From Actinomycetota bacterium (GTDB taxonomy: Bacteria; Actinomycetota; Acidimicrobiia; IMCC26256; JACDBD01), in contig JACDBD010000230.1 of NCBI GenBank assembly GCA_013695115.1, forward strand, positions 1-6,992: a stretch of DNA of 6,992 nucleotides. The letters run 5' to 3'. Within the stretch, counting starts at the first letter, position 1. The number at the start of each line of letters is the position of its first letter. A program made the position numbers and the translations under genes. The notes below the pieces were generated by a model, which saw only the letters and a list, made by a program, of their open reading frames with translations, did not search any database and was not told where the DNA came from. Positions 1 to 6,657 of this stretch are shown here, piece after piece.

Positions 1-703
1 CGTCGGCGTCGAGCGCACCGGCGGCGGCCGGCCCGGCGCGCAGCTGGGCCAGCACCCGGCCCCGCCGCTGGCGGAACGATCCCTCGAAGCGCGCCTGACG
101 CGTCCGGCGCTCGCCATTGACCGGTCCGTGCGCGGTGCACTGCGGCGCCAGCGGACATTCGTCGCAGCGGGGGTCGCGCGGGCGGCAAACGAGCGACCCG
201 AGGTCCATGAGCGCGAGGAGGCGGTCGCGCCCGCCCAACGGCCCACCGAGCTCGAGGGCGGAGGCCTCGGCTTCGCGCGGCGTGAGGCGACGGCCGGCGA
301 TCCGCTCGACCACCCGGCGGATGTTGACGTCGACCGCGACCACGTCGGCGTCGTCCGCCTGCGCCGAGACTGCCCCGGCGGTGTAGCGGCCGACGCCGGG
401 AAGGTCGGTGAGGTCGTCGGGCCAGCCCCGCGCGGTGATCACCACCGCCGCTTCCCACAGCCGCCGGGCCCGACGCGGGTACCCGAGGCGACCCCATGCC
501 GCGATTACCGCGCCCGGCCCGGCGGCCGCCATCACCCCCGGATCGGGGAAGCGGGCGATGAACCCGGGCCAGGCCGCCGCGACCCGGGACACCTGCGTTT
601 GGTGCAGCATCACCTCCGACACGAGCACGGGCCAGCGATCGCGGATCGCCCGCCAGGCGAGCGCGTGCCGGCCGTGGCGCGCGTACCAGTGTCCGAGTCG
701 AGC
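1..703 (-). CDS. mutY: A/G-specific adenine glycosylase MutY, 3' end cut by window edge, start codon unresolved
   Basis: Base-excision-repair enzyme that removes adenine mispaired with 8-oxoguanine. The minus-strand frame is open from the window edge with no stop. In order it shows: an N-terminal segment containing HWYARHGR and AWR; SEVMLHQTQVSRV with the catalytic Glu (codon 614-616; Glu37 in E. coli); RLGYPRRARRL with the lesion-contacting Tyr (E. coli Tyr82, human polyposis site); the helix-hairpin-helix LPGVGRYTAGAV; VDVNIRRV with the catalytic Asp; MDLGSLVC; and the four-Cys [4Fe-4S] loop C-x6-C-x2-C-x5-C (CRPRDPRCDECPLAPQC). The following FEGSFRQRRGRVL segment resembles the short actinobacterial MutY C-terminus, which has no NUDIX domain; the last part lies outside the window. 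The span given starts just after the pknB stop because conserved residues begin at about 691. No ATG, GTG or TTG exists in frame there, and the first is GTG at 626-628, which would remove the conserved WY and WR residues. It follows pknB directly, so co-transcription is likely. Confidence 0.9.
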
Positions 704-705
704 GT

Positions 706-2586
706 CTACGGGGACTGCCCCACGACGATCATCACCGTCGAGCCCTTCGGGGCCTGGCCACCCGACGGTGACTGCGCCGTGACCAGGCCGTTCTGCGCCG
801 GCGCCGACGGGGCGAAGCTCGTGATCACGTTGAACCCCGCGAAGATCAGCATGTCCTGGGCCGCCGCCTGGGTCTGGCCCACGGTATTGGGCACGTTGAC
901 CATCGACGGGCCGTTCGACACGTAGAGGGTGAGCGCGGTGCCCTTGCGCTGCCGGGTGCCCTCGGCAGGATCGGTGCGGGTGGCGCGCCCGGCCGGGATC
1001 GTGTCGTGAGGCTCGGGCCGGACCGTCACCTCGAAGCCGGCGAAACGGAGGTTCGCCTCAGCCTGCGCCTGGGGCAGATTGGCCACGCCCGGGATGTCGA
1101 CCGCCGGCTCCTTGGCCACGAACAGCGTCACCGGCGGCTGGCCGCTCTTGAGGACCTCGCCACCGGCGGGCGGGTCGGTCCGCAACACCTGGCCGGGAGG
1201 CTGCTCGCTCTCCTCCTCGGTGACCACGATGCTCGCGGGCCCGGGCGCCAATCCCTTACTCCTGAGCTCGTTCTCGGCGTCGCCGCGCTGCTTTCCGACC
1301 AGGTTCGGCATCAGGAACTTCGAGGCGCTCACGGTCAGCTCGACCGTTCCGCCCTTCTTGAGCTTCTCGCCCGAGGCCGGATCCTGCCCCAGCACCTGGT
1401 TCTCGGCCTGGTTGCTCTCCTCGTCGTTGCGCTTGACCTCGAATCCCTTCGCTTCGAGGGCGAGCTTCGCCTCGTCGAAGGTCTGGCCGACGACGTCGGG
1501 AACGGCCACAGTCGGGGCGCTGCTGCCCCGTTCGGGTGTGAACACCCCCGTGATCAGGCCGATCATCGCCGCGATCAACAGGACCCCGAGGATGGAGGCC
1601 ACGACCGCGCCGACCACCTTGCGGGAACTGCGGCGCGGGGCGTAGTCGCCGGGCGGATAGTCGCCCGTCGGCGGTACGGCCTGGGTCTGGGCCACCGCCT
1701 CACCCGTGGGGAGGGCGGTGACGACGGCCGTGACCGGGGCGGCGCTCGGCGCCTTCCCCCGCCCGAACCGCACCAGGTCGTCGCGCAGGTCGTCGGCCGA
1801 CTGGTAGCGGCTGTCGAGGTCCTTCGACATCGCCGACAGCACGATGCGCTCGAGGTCGTGCGGCACCGACGGCACCTGCTCGCTGAGCATCGGAGGCTCC
1901 TCGCGCACGTGCTTGTACGCGACCGCCACCGGGGTATCGCCGCTGAACGGCGGCTCCCCGCTCAACATCTCGTAGAGCACGACGCCGAGTGAGTAGACGT
2001 CGGATCGCCCGTCGACGGGCAGGCCCTGGGCCTGCTCGGGAGAGAAGTAGGTAGCGGTGCCCATGACCGCGCCGGTCTGGGTGAGGGCCTCCTTGGTGTC
2101 GGCCTGGGTGGCTCGGGCGATCCCGAAGTCGGTGACCTTGACCCGCCCGGTTTCGGTGAGCAGCACGTTGCCGGGCTTGATGTCGCGGTGGACGACGCCG
2201 CTGCGGTGGGCGAACGCCAACGCCTCCGCGATCTCGGCGCCGATCTCGGCGGACTGGGCGGGAGCAAGCGGCCCGTCGGCGTGGATGAGGTCGCGCAAGC
2301 TGCGGCCCTCGATGTACTCCATCACGATGAAATAGGTGCCGCGCTCCTGGCCCCAGTCGTAGATGGCGACGATGTTGGGGTGGCTCAGGTTGGCGGCGGC
2401 CTGGGCCTCGCGCCGGAACCGCTCCACGAAGCTCGGGTCGCGGGCGAACTCGGGGAAGAGCACCTTGACCGCCACCAGCCGGTCGAGCAGCTGGTCGCGG
2501 GCGAGGTACACCTGCGCCATGCCGCCCCGGGCGATGCCGCGTTCGATCTCGTAACGGTCCGAGAAGCTGTTCGCGACCTCCGTCAT
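706..2586 (-). CDS. pknB: PASTA-domain transmembrane Ser/Thr protein kinase PknB
   Basis: Membrane receptor kinase that phosphorylates cell-wall and division proteins. The protein has 626 residues, the same length as M. tuberculosis PknB. The cytosolic kinase domain spans about residues 10-275: a Gly-rich loop of the form GIARGGMA (17-24), Lys41 in AVKV, alpha-C Glu60, catalytic loop HRDIKPGN (133-140), DFG (153-155), an activation loop with Thr169 and Thr171 matching the two autophosphorylated threonines of mycobacterial PknB, and SPE (182-184). A Pro/Thr-rich linker leads to one membrane helix (about 324-348). Four extracellular PASTA repeats follow (about 361-420, 425-491, 496-557, 563-623). 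In the family these bind muropeptides or lipid II; that is inferred here. The ATG at 2586 is placed just before the conserved RYEIERGIARGG start of the domain. A weak AGGTAGAG ribosome site lies about 10 nt upstream. It is 65 nt downstream of pbpA and is followed immediately by mutY. No pknA precedes it. Confidence 0.97.
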   Translation of the reverse strand: MTEVANSFSDRYEIERGIARGGMAQVYLARDQLLDRLVAVKVLFPEFARDPSFVERFRREAQAAANLSHPNIVAIYDWGQERGTYFIVMEYIEGRSLRDLIHADGPLAPAQSAEIGAEIAEALAFAHRSGVVHRDIKPGNVLLTETGRVKVTDFGIARATQADTKEALTQTGAVMGTATYFSPEQAQGLPVDGRSDVYSLGVVLYEMLSGEPPFSGDTPVAVAYKHVREEPPMLSEQVPSVPHDLERIVLSAMSKDLDSRYQSADDLRDDLVRFGRGKAPSAAPVTAVVTALPTGEAVAQTQAVPPTGDYPPGDYAPRRSSRKVVGAVVASILGVLLIAAMIGLITGVFTPERGSSAPTVAVPDVVGQTFDEAKLALEAKGFEVKRNDEESNQAENQVLGQDPASGEKLKKGGTVELTVSASKFLMPNLVGKQRGDAENELRSKGLAPGPASIVVTEEESEQPPGQVLRTDPPAGGEVLKSGQPPVTLFVAKEPAVDIPGVANLPQAQAEANLRFAGFEVTVRPEPHDTIPAGRATRTDPAEGTRQRKGTALTLYVSNGPSMVNVPNTVGQTQAAAQDMLIFAGFNVITSFAPSAPAQNGLVTAQSPSGGQAPKGSTVMIVVGQSP

Positions 2587-2595
2587 CGCGTCAAA

Positions 2596-2601
2596 ACTCT
2601 A
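2596..2601 (-). promoter_or_regulatory. weak -10-like box TAGAGT upstream of pknB
   Basis: Read on the minus strand, TAGAGT fits the TAnnnT pattern and lies 9 nt before the pknB ATG. If used, transcription would begin within a few bases of the start codon and give a leaderless or almost leaderless pknB mRNA, which is common in actinobacteria. No convincing -35 hexamer is seen at 16-18 nt upstream; the sequence there is GGGGAA-like. The same bases could instead serve as part of the ribosome site AGGTAGAG. This is a tentative call. Confidence 0.2.
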
Positions 2602-2627
2602 CCTGTCGCCTCTCGCGATTCCCCGGA

Positions 2628-2652
2628 AGCGCGCTTCGCGACCGAGCGCGCT
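2628..2652 (-). repeat. 8-bp perfect inverted repeat in the pbpA-pknB gap
   Basis: The 8-mer AGCGCGCT occurs at 2628-2635 and again at 2645-2652. Because it is self-complementary, the two copies form an 8-bp stem with a 9-nt loop. One arm includes the first base of the window-orientation pbpA stop codon triplet (2652), so in the transcript the hairpin begins at the pbpA stop. A 12-bp palindrome (GAAGCGCGCTTC, 2626-2637) overlaps one arm. No U-run follows closely, so it does not look like a classical intrinsic terminator. It could stabilise or punctuate the mRNA, or cause partial termination before pknB. Chance pairing in GC-rich DNA cannot be excluded. Confidence 0.45.
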
Positions 2653-4106
2653 CATCGCAACAGCAGTTCCATCATCTGGCGGGCGAGCGGTGCCGCAACC
2701 CGGCCGCCGGTGGCGTCGCCACCCGCGCTGCCTCCCCCCTCGACGAGGACGGCCACGACGACCTGGGGATCCTCGGCCGGCGCGAACCCGACGAACCAGC
2801 TGTGGGGCGAGGTGATCTCGTTCTGGGCGGTGCCGGTCTTGCCCGCGACGGTGACCCCCGGGATCTGCGCCGCCTGGCCGGTGCCGGCCTGCACGACCGA
2901 CACCATCATCCCCTTCACGGTCTCGGCGGTGCCGGCCGCCATTGCCGTCTTCCACGTTTCGTCGTCGAACGTGCGCACAGTCCCGCCCTCGGCGTCGGTT
3001 ATCTCCGCCATCACGTGCGGCTTCATGATCTGCCCGTCGTTCGCGACCGCCGCGCCGACCAGGGCGAGCTGGAGCGGGGTGGTGAACACGTCGCCCTGCC
3101 CGATGCCGGCGAACGCGAACAGGGGCTGGTTCTGCTGGAACGACCCCGCCGCCGGCCCTCCACTCGCGGCCGCGCCGGGCGAGAGGTCGAGCGGCGGCGA
3201 CGAGCCGATCCCGAACGCCTCCATCCCCGGCACGAAGCTGTCAGCGAGCTGGAGCCCGATGGCGCCGAAGGTGGTGTTGCACGACTGGCGGAAGCTCTCC
3301 GCCACCGTTCCGCCGCAGGTGAGGGTGGCGAAGTTCTTGAGCGTCGCGTCGGTCTGGGGCAGGTCGATCTCGCGCACCGCCGGGAACGGCGTGTCCGGGT
3401 TGACGACCCCGGCGTCGAGCGCGACCGAGGTGGTCACGATCTTGAACGTCGAGCCCGGCGGGTAGCGCTCGCGGTACGCCCGGGCGAGGTCGGGCTTGTC
3501 GGGGTTCTGCTGGAGCTGCTCGCCGAAGAGCTGCACCGCGTCGGTGTCGTGCCCCGAGAACGGGCTGGGGTCGTACGACGGGTTGGAGTACATCGCGAGG
3601 ATGGCGCCGCTGTCGGGGTCGAGCGCGACGACGGACCCCTTCTGGCCGCCGAGCAGGTCACGGGCGAGCGCCTGGGCCTCGGCGGTGACGGAGAGCACGA
3701 CGGTGCCGGTGTTCTCCTTGCCGGCGAAGATGTCGCCGAGATTGCGCAGGTCGAGCTCGAGGTCGCGGCCGACGAGCTCGTCGTTGTAGGTGTTCTCGAC
3801 CCCGGAGTTGCCGAAGACGAACGACTGGTAGCCGACGATCTGGGCGAACAGGTCAGCCTGGGGGTACTCGCGCTGGAGGTCGAAGTCGTCGCCGTCCTCG
3901 TCCGGCACCGATTGGGCCACGACCTGCCCGTCGGCGGTCACGATGTCGCCCCGGGGACGCGAGAAGTCCCGGATCGCCTTGCGCACGTTGCGGGGGTCGT
4001 TGGCGAGCTCGTCGGCGTGGAAGACCTGCAGATAGGTCAGCTGCCCGGCCAGGGCGAGGATCAGGGCGGTGCAGGCGAGCCCGACCCGGCGGATGGCGCG
4101 GTTCAC
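2652..4106 (-). CDS. pbpA: class B penicillin-binding protein PbpA (peptidoglycan transpeptidase)
   Basis: D,D-transpeptidase that cross-links peptidoglycan outside the membrane, working with the SEDS polymerase encoded just upstream. The protein has 484 residues (M. tuberculosis PbpA has 491). A single N-terminal membrane anchor spans about residues 8-27, followed by the PBP dimer region with the RPRGDIVTADG motif (50-60). The transpeptidase domain carries all three active-site motifs: S219-T-F-K222 in YPPGSTFK with the acylated Ser219, S275-C-N277, and K423-T-G-T-A. Cys264 and Cys276 lie close to the SxN motif and could form a disulfide (inference). The GTG at 4106 was chosen because the protein then starts MNRAIRRVGL, like other PbpA proteins. 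It lies 10 nt after the rodA stop with only a weak purine stretch, so translational coupling is likely. The kinase and phosphatase of this cluster are plausible regulators of wall synthesis here. Confidence 0.96.
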   Translation of the reverse strand: MNRAIRRVGLACTALILALAGQLTYLQVFHADELANDPRNVRKAIRDFSRPRGDIVTADGQVVAQSVPDEDGDDFDLQREYPQADLFAQIVGYQSFVFGNSGVENTYNDELVGRDLELDLRNLGDIFAGKENTGTVVLSVTAEAQALARDLLGGQKGSVVALDPDSGAILAMYSNPSYDPSPFSGHDTDAVQLFGEQLQQNPDKPDLARAYRERYPPGSTFKIVTTSVALDAGVVNPDTPFPAVREIDLPQTDATLKNFATLTCGGTVAESFRQSCNTTFGAIGLQLADSFVPGMEAFGIGSSPPLDLSPGAAASGGPAAGSFQQNQPLFAFAGIGQGDVFTTPLQLALVGAAVANDGQIMKPHVMAEITDAEGGTVRTFDDETWKTAMAAGTAETVKGMMVSVVQAGTGQAAQIPGVTVAGKTGTAQNEITSPHSWFVGFAPAEDPQVVVAVLVEGGGSAGGDATGGRVAAPLARQMMELLLR

Positions 4107-4116
4107 GGTTGCATTC

Positions 4117-5454
4117 TCACTGGCGGACCGTGACCGCGGCCCGGCTCGCCTGCGTTTCGGCCCGCGCCGCGGTCTCGTCCGAGATGCGCAGTAGCAACGC
4201 CAGGATCACGAAGTTCGCGATCAACGAGGAACCGCCGTAGGAGATGAACGGGAGGGTGATGCCGGTCAGGGGGATCAACCGGGTCACGCCACCCAGGATG
4301 AGGAACGTCTGAACCCCGACGATCGCGGTCAACCCCGCAGCGAACAGCTGCGAGAAGGGGCGGTCGGCCTGGACCGCGATCCGGAAGCCGGTGCCGATGA
4401 CCAACAGGAACGCGATCAGGATCGCGATGGTCCCGAGCAGGCCCACCTCCTCGCCGATGGCGGAGAACACGAAGTCGGTGGGCGCATTGGGGATCTTCTC
4501 GGGGCTGCCGAGCCCGAGCCCGGTGCCGGCGAAGCCGCCGGTCCCGAAGGCGAACAACGATTGGGTGATCTGGAACCCCTCGTCGCCGGCGACCGGCCAC
4601 GGATTCTTCCAGGTCGAGATGCGCACCTGCACGTGGTCGAACATCTGGTACGCGACCAGCGCGCCCGAGACGAACAGCCCGAGCCCGGCGAGCAGGTAGA
4701 CCGCCCGCTCGGTCGCCATGTAGAGCATGGCCGCGAACACCGCGAAGAACAGGAGCGACGACCCCAGGTCCTTCTCCTGGACCATGACGATGATCGACAC
4801 GCCCCAGGCGAGCAGGAGCGGCCCCAGGTGCTTGGGGTCGGGGAGCCGCATGCGGCCGAGACGGCGGCTGCCGGCGGCGAGCAGCTCGCGCTTGTCGACC
4901 AGATAGGCGGCGAAGAAGATCACCACCAGGACCTTGGCGGCCTCGCCCGGTTGGAAGTTGATGGGGCCGAGCCCCACCCACAGACGGGCGCCGTTGATCT
5001 CCTGGCCGACCCCGGGGACGAGCGGCAACAGCAGCGCGCCCAGGCCGAGGACGAGGAACGTGTAGCGGTAGCGCTCCAGCGTGTTGACGCGCCGGACGAA
5101 CATGAGCGTGAGCACGAACGCCCCGACGCCGAGCGCGATCCACAACGACTGGATCCGGGCGAGGTCGCGGTCGAGCCGGGAGATCGTGATGAAGCCGACG
5201 CCGTTGAGCAGCGCCACGATGGGCAGCAGCGTGCCGTCGGCTCGCGGCGCAAGGCGGCGCACCGCGAGGTGCGCGATCACGAGCAACCCGATGACCACGC
5301 CGAGGATCGCCCAGAGGTCGGGGGGCAGCTCGGGCCCGTCGGCCAGCAGCAGCAACACGTAGCCCCCGGCGGTGACGACGACCGCGAGGATGCTGAGCCA
5401 CAACTCGGACGCGCGCCGGCGCAGGCCGGTCACGCTTGCGATCGCGGCGCTCAC
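4117..5454 (-). CDS. rodA: SEDS-family peptidoglycan glycosyltransferase RodA (FtsW/RodA/SpoVE)
   Basis: Polytopic membrane enzyme that polymerises lipid II into glycan strands, paired with the class B PBP encoded next to it. With the GTG at 5454 the protein has 445 residues (M. tuberculosis RodA has 469) and about ten to twelve hydrophobic segments. SEDS signatures are present: GARLWVGLGPINFQPGEAAK (155-174); QEKDLGSS (226-233) with Asp229 matching the catalytic Asp of the family; FGTGGFAGTGLGLGSPEK (303-320); PTDFVFSAIGEEVG (325-338); and LPFISYGGSSL near the C-terminus (401-411). The GTG overlaps the pstP stop as GTGA, a 4-nt overlap that suggests coupled translation. No Shine-Dalgarno is visible because the upstream bases encode a proline run. 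The frame is open further upstream inside pstP to a TTG at 5757, but that extension would be shadow sequence. It could equally be annotated ftsW-like; the operon position favours rodA. Confidence 0.95.
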   Translation of the reverse strand: MSAAIASVTGLRRRASELWLSILAVVVTAGGYVLLLLADGPELPPDLWAILGVVIGLLVIAHLAVRRLAPRADGTLLPIVALLNGVGFITISRLDRDLARIQSLWIALGVGAFVLTLMFVRRVNTLERYRYTFLVLGLGALLLPLVPGVGQEINGARLWVGLGPINFQPGEAAKVLVVIFFAAYLVDKRELLAAGSRRLGRMRLPDPKHLGPLLLAWGVSIIVMVQEKDLGSSLLFFAVFAAMLYMATERAVYLLAGLGLFVSGALVAYQMFDHVQVRISTWKNPWPVAGDEGFQITQSLFAFGTGGFAGTGLGLGSPEKIPNAPTDFVFSAIGEEVGLLGTIAILIAFLLVIGTGFRIAVQADRPFSQLFAAGLTAIVGVQTFLILGGVTRLIPLTGITLPFISYGGSSLIANFVILALLLRISDETAARAETQASRAAVTVRQ

Positions 5455-6638
5455 GCCGGGGGCGGCGGGGGTGGGGGCACGGTGGTGGTGGTCGTCGTGG
5501 TGGTCGTCGAGCCGGCCGTCTCCCGGTCTTCGATCTTCTGGTCGAGCCGCTCGACGAAGGCGTCGGCCTTGTCGCGGGACGAGAAGCGCTTGCCGCCGTC
5601 GATGTCGTTGCGTTCGGCCTCGGTGAGATCGGCCACCTTGATCGGCGTCCGCTCTTCGAGCGTCGGGTCCCAGCCGAGCAGGCCGCCGGGCACGCCCTGG
5701 AACACGGTGACGCGGGCGCGGTCGATGTCGACGAAGTACGTCCGGCGGGCGTACCAACCCACCGCGGTGAAGGCGAGGCCGAGGACGAGCACCACCGGGA
5801 GCACCCAGAGCAGCACCCGCGCGATCCGGCCGGCTCTCGGAAGCCGGCGTCGCCGGTCACGCCGTGATGGGGCCGGCGGCTCGGCGGTCAGGTCCTCGTC
5901 GTCGCGCGGTAGGGCGGCGGCCGTCGGCGAGCCGTCGGCCACGACGTCGAGGATCACGACGGTGATGTTGTCCTCGCCCCCCGCTTTGTTGGCCGTGTCG
6001 ACGAGCTCGTTCGCCGCCTTCTGCGGATCGGGCTCGCGTTGGAGGATGGCGGCGATGTCCTCGGTGCGAACCATGCCGGTCAGCCCGTCCGAGCACAGCA
6101 GGATGCGGTCGCCGTCGTGGAGCTCGATCGGGTACATGTCGACCTCGACGCCGGGTTCGATCCCGAGAGCCCGGGTGATGACCGAGCGTTGCGGGTGCAC
6201 CTCGGCCTGCTCGGGGGTGAGCTCGCCGCCTCGCACCATCTCCTCGACCAGGCTGTGGTCCTCGGTGACCTGTTGGAGCTCGCCGTCGCGCACGAGGTAG
6301 GCGCGGGAATCGCCCACGTGGCCGATGAGCAGCGTCCCACCGGCCGCGAGCGTCGCCGCCGTCATCGTCGTGCCCATGCCTCGCAGCCGCTCGTCGGCGG
6401 CGGAGCGCTCGAGCACCGCGTCGTTCGCCAGGGTGATCGCGTCGCGGATCGGCGTCCCTTTCGCGACCGCGGCCCGTAGCGCCTCGATGGCGGTCTCGCT
6501 GGCGACCTCGCCCGCCTGGTGGCCGCCCATGCCGTCGGCGACGGCATAGAGGTCCATGGTCTTGTTGATCAGCCGGGCGTCCTCGTTGCCCTCCCGAACG
6601 CGGCCCTTGTCGGTCTTCTCTCCGACAACCACCTTCAT
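5451..6638 (-). CDS. pstP: membrane PP2C-family Ser/Thr protein phosphatase PstP
   Basis: Metal-dependent phosphatase that reverses phosphorylation by PknB-type kinases. The protein has 395 residues, shorter than the 514 of M. tuberculosis PstP. The cytosolic PP2C domain covers about residues 5-234. Metal-binding and catalytic motifs are intact: GNED with Asp20, ADGMGGHQAGEVAS with Asp35, GMGTTMTA (88-95), VGDSRAYLVRDGEL with Asp110, LLCSDGLTGMV with Asp184, and GGEDNITVV with Asp223. A basic stretch (259-271) precedes one membrane helix (about 272-294). The extracellular part is short (about 296-395): a small folded-looking segment containing YFVDIDRARVTVFQG, then a helix-prone segment, then a run of nine Thr, Val and seven Pro. 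The ATG at 6638 has a GGAG 7 nt upstream. It lies 19 nt after fhaB, and its stop overlaps the rodA start. Confidence 0.97.
   Translation of the reverse strand: MKVVVGEKTDKGRVREGNEDARLINKTMDLYAVADGMGGHQAGEVASETAIEALRAAVAKGTPIRDAITLANDAVLERSAADERLRGMGTTMTAATLAAGGTLLIGHVGDSRAYLVRDGELQQVTEDHSLVEEMVRGGELTPEQAEVHPQRSVITRALGIEPGVEVDMYPIELHDGDRILLCSDGLTGMVRTEDIAAILQREPDPQKAANELVDTANKAGGEDNITVVILDVVADGSPTAAALPRDDEDLTAEPPAPSRRDRRRRLPRAGRIARVLLWVLPVVLVLGLAFTAVGWYARRTYFVDIDRARVTVFQGVPGGLLGWDPTLEERTPIKVADLTEAERNDIDGGKRFSSRDKADAFVERLDQKIEDRETAGSTTTTTTTTTVPPPPPPPA
5457..5507 (-). repeat. low-complexity tract encoding the Thr9-Val-Pro7 tail of PstP
   Basis: Nine consecutive Thr codons (ACG/ACC mix, 5481-5507), one Val codon, then seven consecutive Pro codons (5457-5477) end one codon before the pstP stop. 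The tract is extracellular by topology. Mixed synonymous codons show it is not a simple perfect DNA repeat, but it is prone to slippage and length variation. Thr/Pro-rich segments in secreted actinobacterial proteins are often linkers or O-mannosylated; neither is shown here. Confidence 0.85.
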
Positions 6639-6645
6639 GAGGTCG

Positions 6646-6649
6646 CTCC
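6646..6649 (-). promoter_or_regulatory. ribosome binding site of pstP (GGAG)
   Basis: On the minus strand GGAG lies 7 nt before the pstP ATG inside the 19-nt fhaB-pstP gap. It is the clearest Shine-Dalgarno match in the window and supports the ATG at 6638 as the start. The rodA and pbpA starts have no comparable site. Confidence 0.6.
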
Positions 6650-6657
6650 GCGGGGGT

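Noticed and set aside
690..710. Terminator between pknB and mutY
   Set aside because: There is no stem plus U-run and essentially no gap between the pknB stop and the conserved start of MutY.
128..1992. Plus-strand ORFs at 128-925 and 1006-1992 opposite mutY and pknB
   Set aside because: Antisense shadows. The minus strand holds clear MutY and PASTA sequence at these places.
2520..2538. Altered glycine-rich loop of PknB (GIARGGMA, Ala at the usual first loop Gly)
   Set aside because: The RGGMA form is familiar in actinobacterial kinases and all catalytic residues are present, so no loss of activity is implied.
2188..4133. Overlapping plus-strand ORFs (2188-3465 and 2802-4133) opposite pbpA and the start of pknB
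   Set aside because: Same antisense effect of high GC third positions; no recognisable domain or ribosome site.
5455..5757. RodA extended upstream to the TTG at 5757 (546 residues)
   Set aside because: The added 101 residues are out-of-frame pstP sequence with no domain. The GTG at 5454 overlapping the pstP stop gives a normal RodA length.
4103..5860. 585-codon minus-strand frame overlapping rodA and pstP
   Set aside because: Arg/Pro/Ala-rich out-of-frame translation with none of the membrane segments; the rodA frame carries all SEDS motifs.
4561..6300. Long plus-strand ORF of 579 codons opposite rodA and pstP
   Set aside because: It is antisense to two genes with complete family motifs. 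Its translation is low-complexity and rich in Arg, Glu, Asp, His and Gly, as expected from the complement of GC-rich coding DNA.
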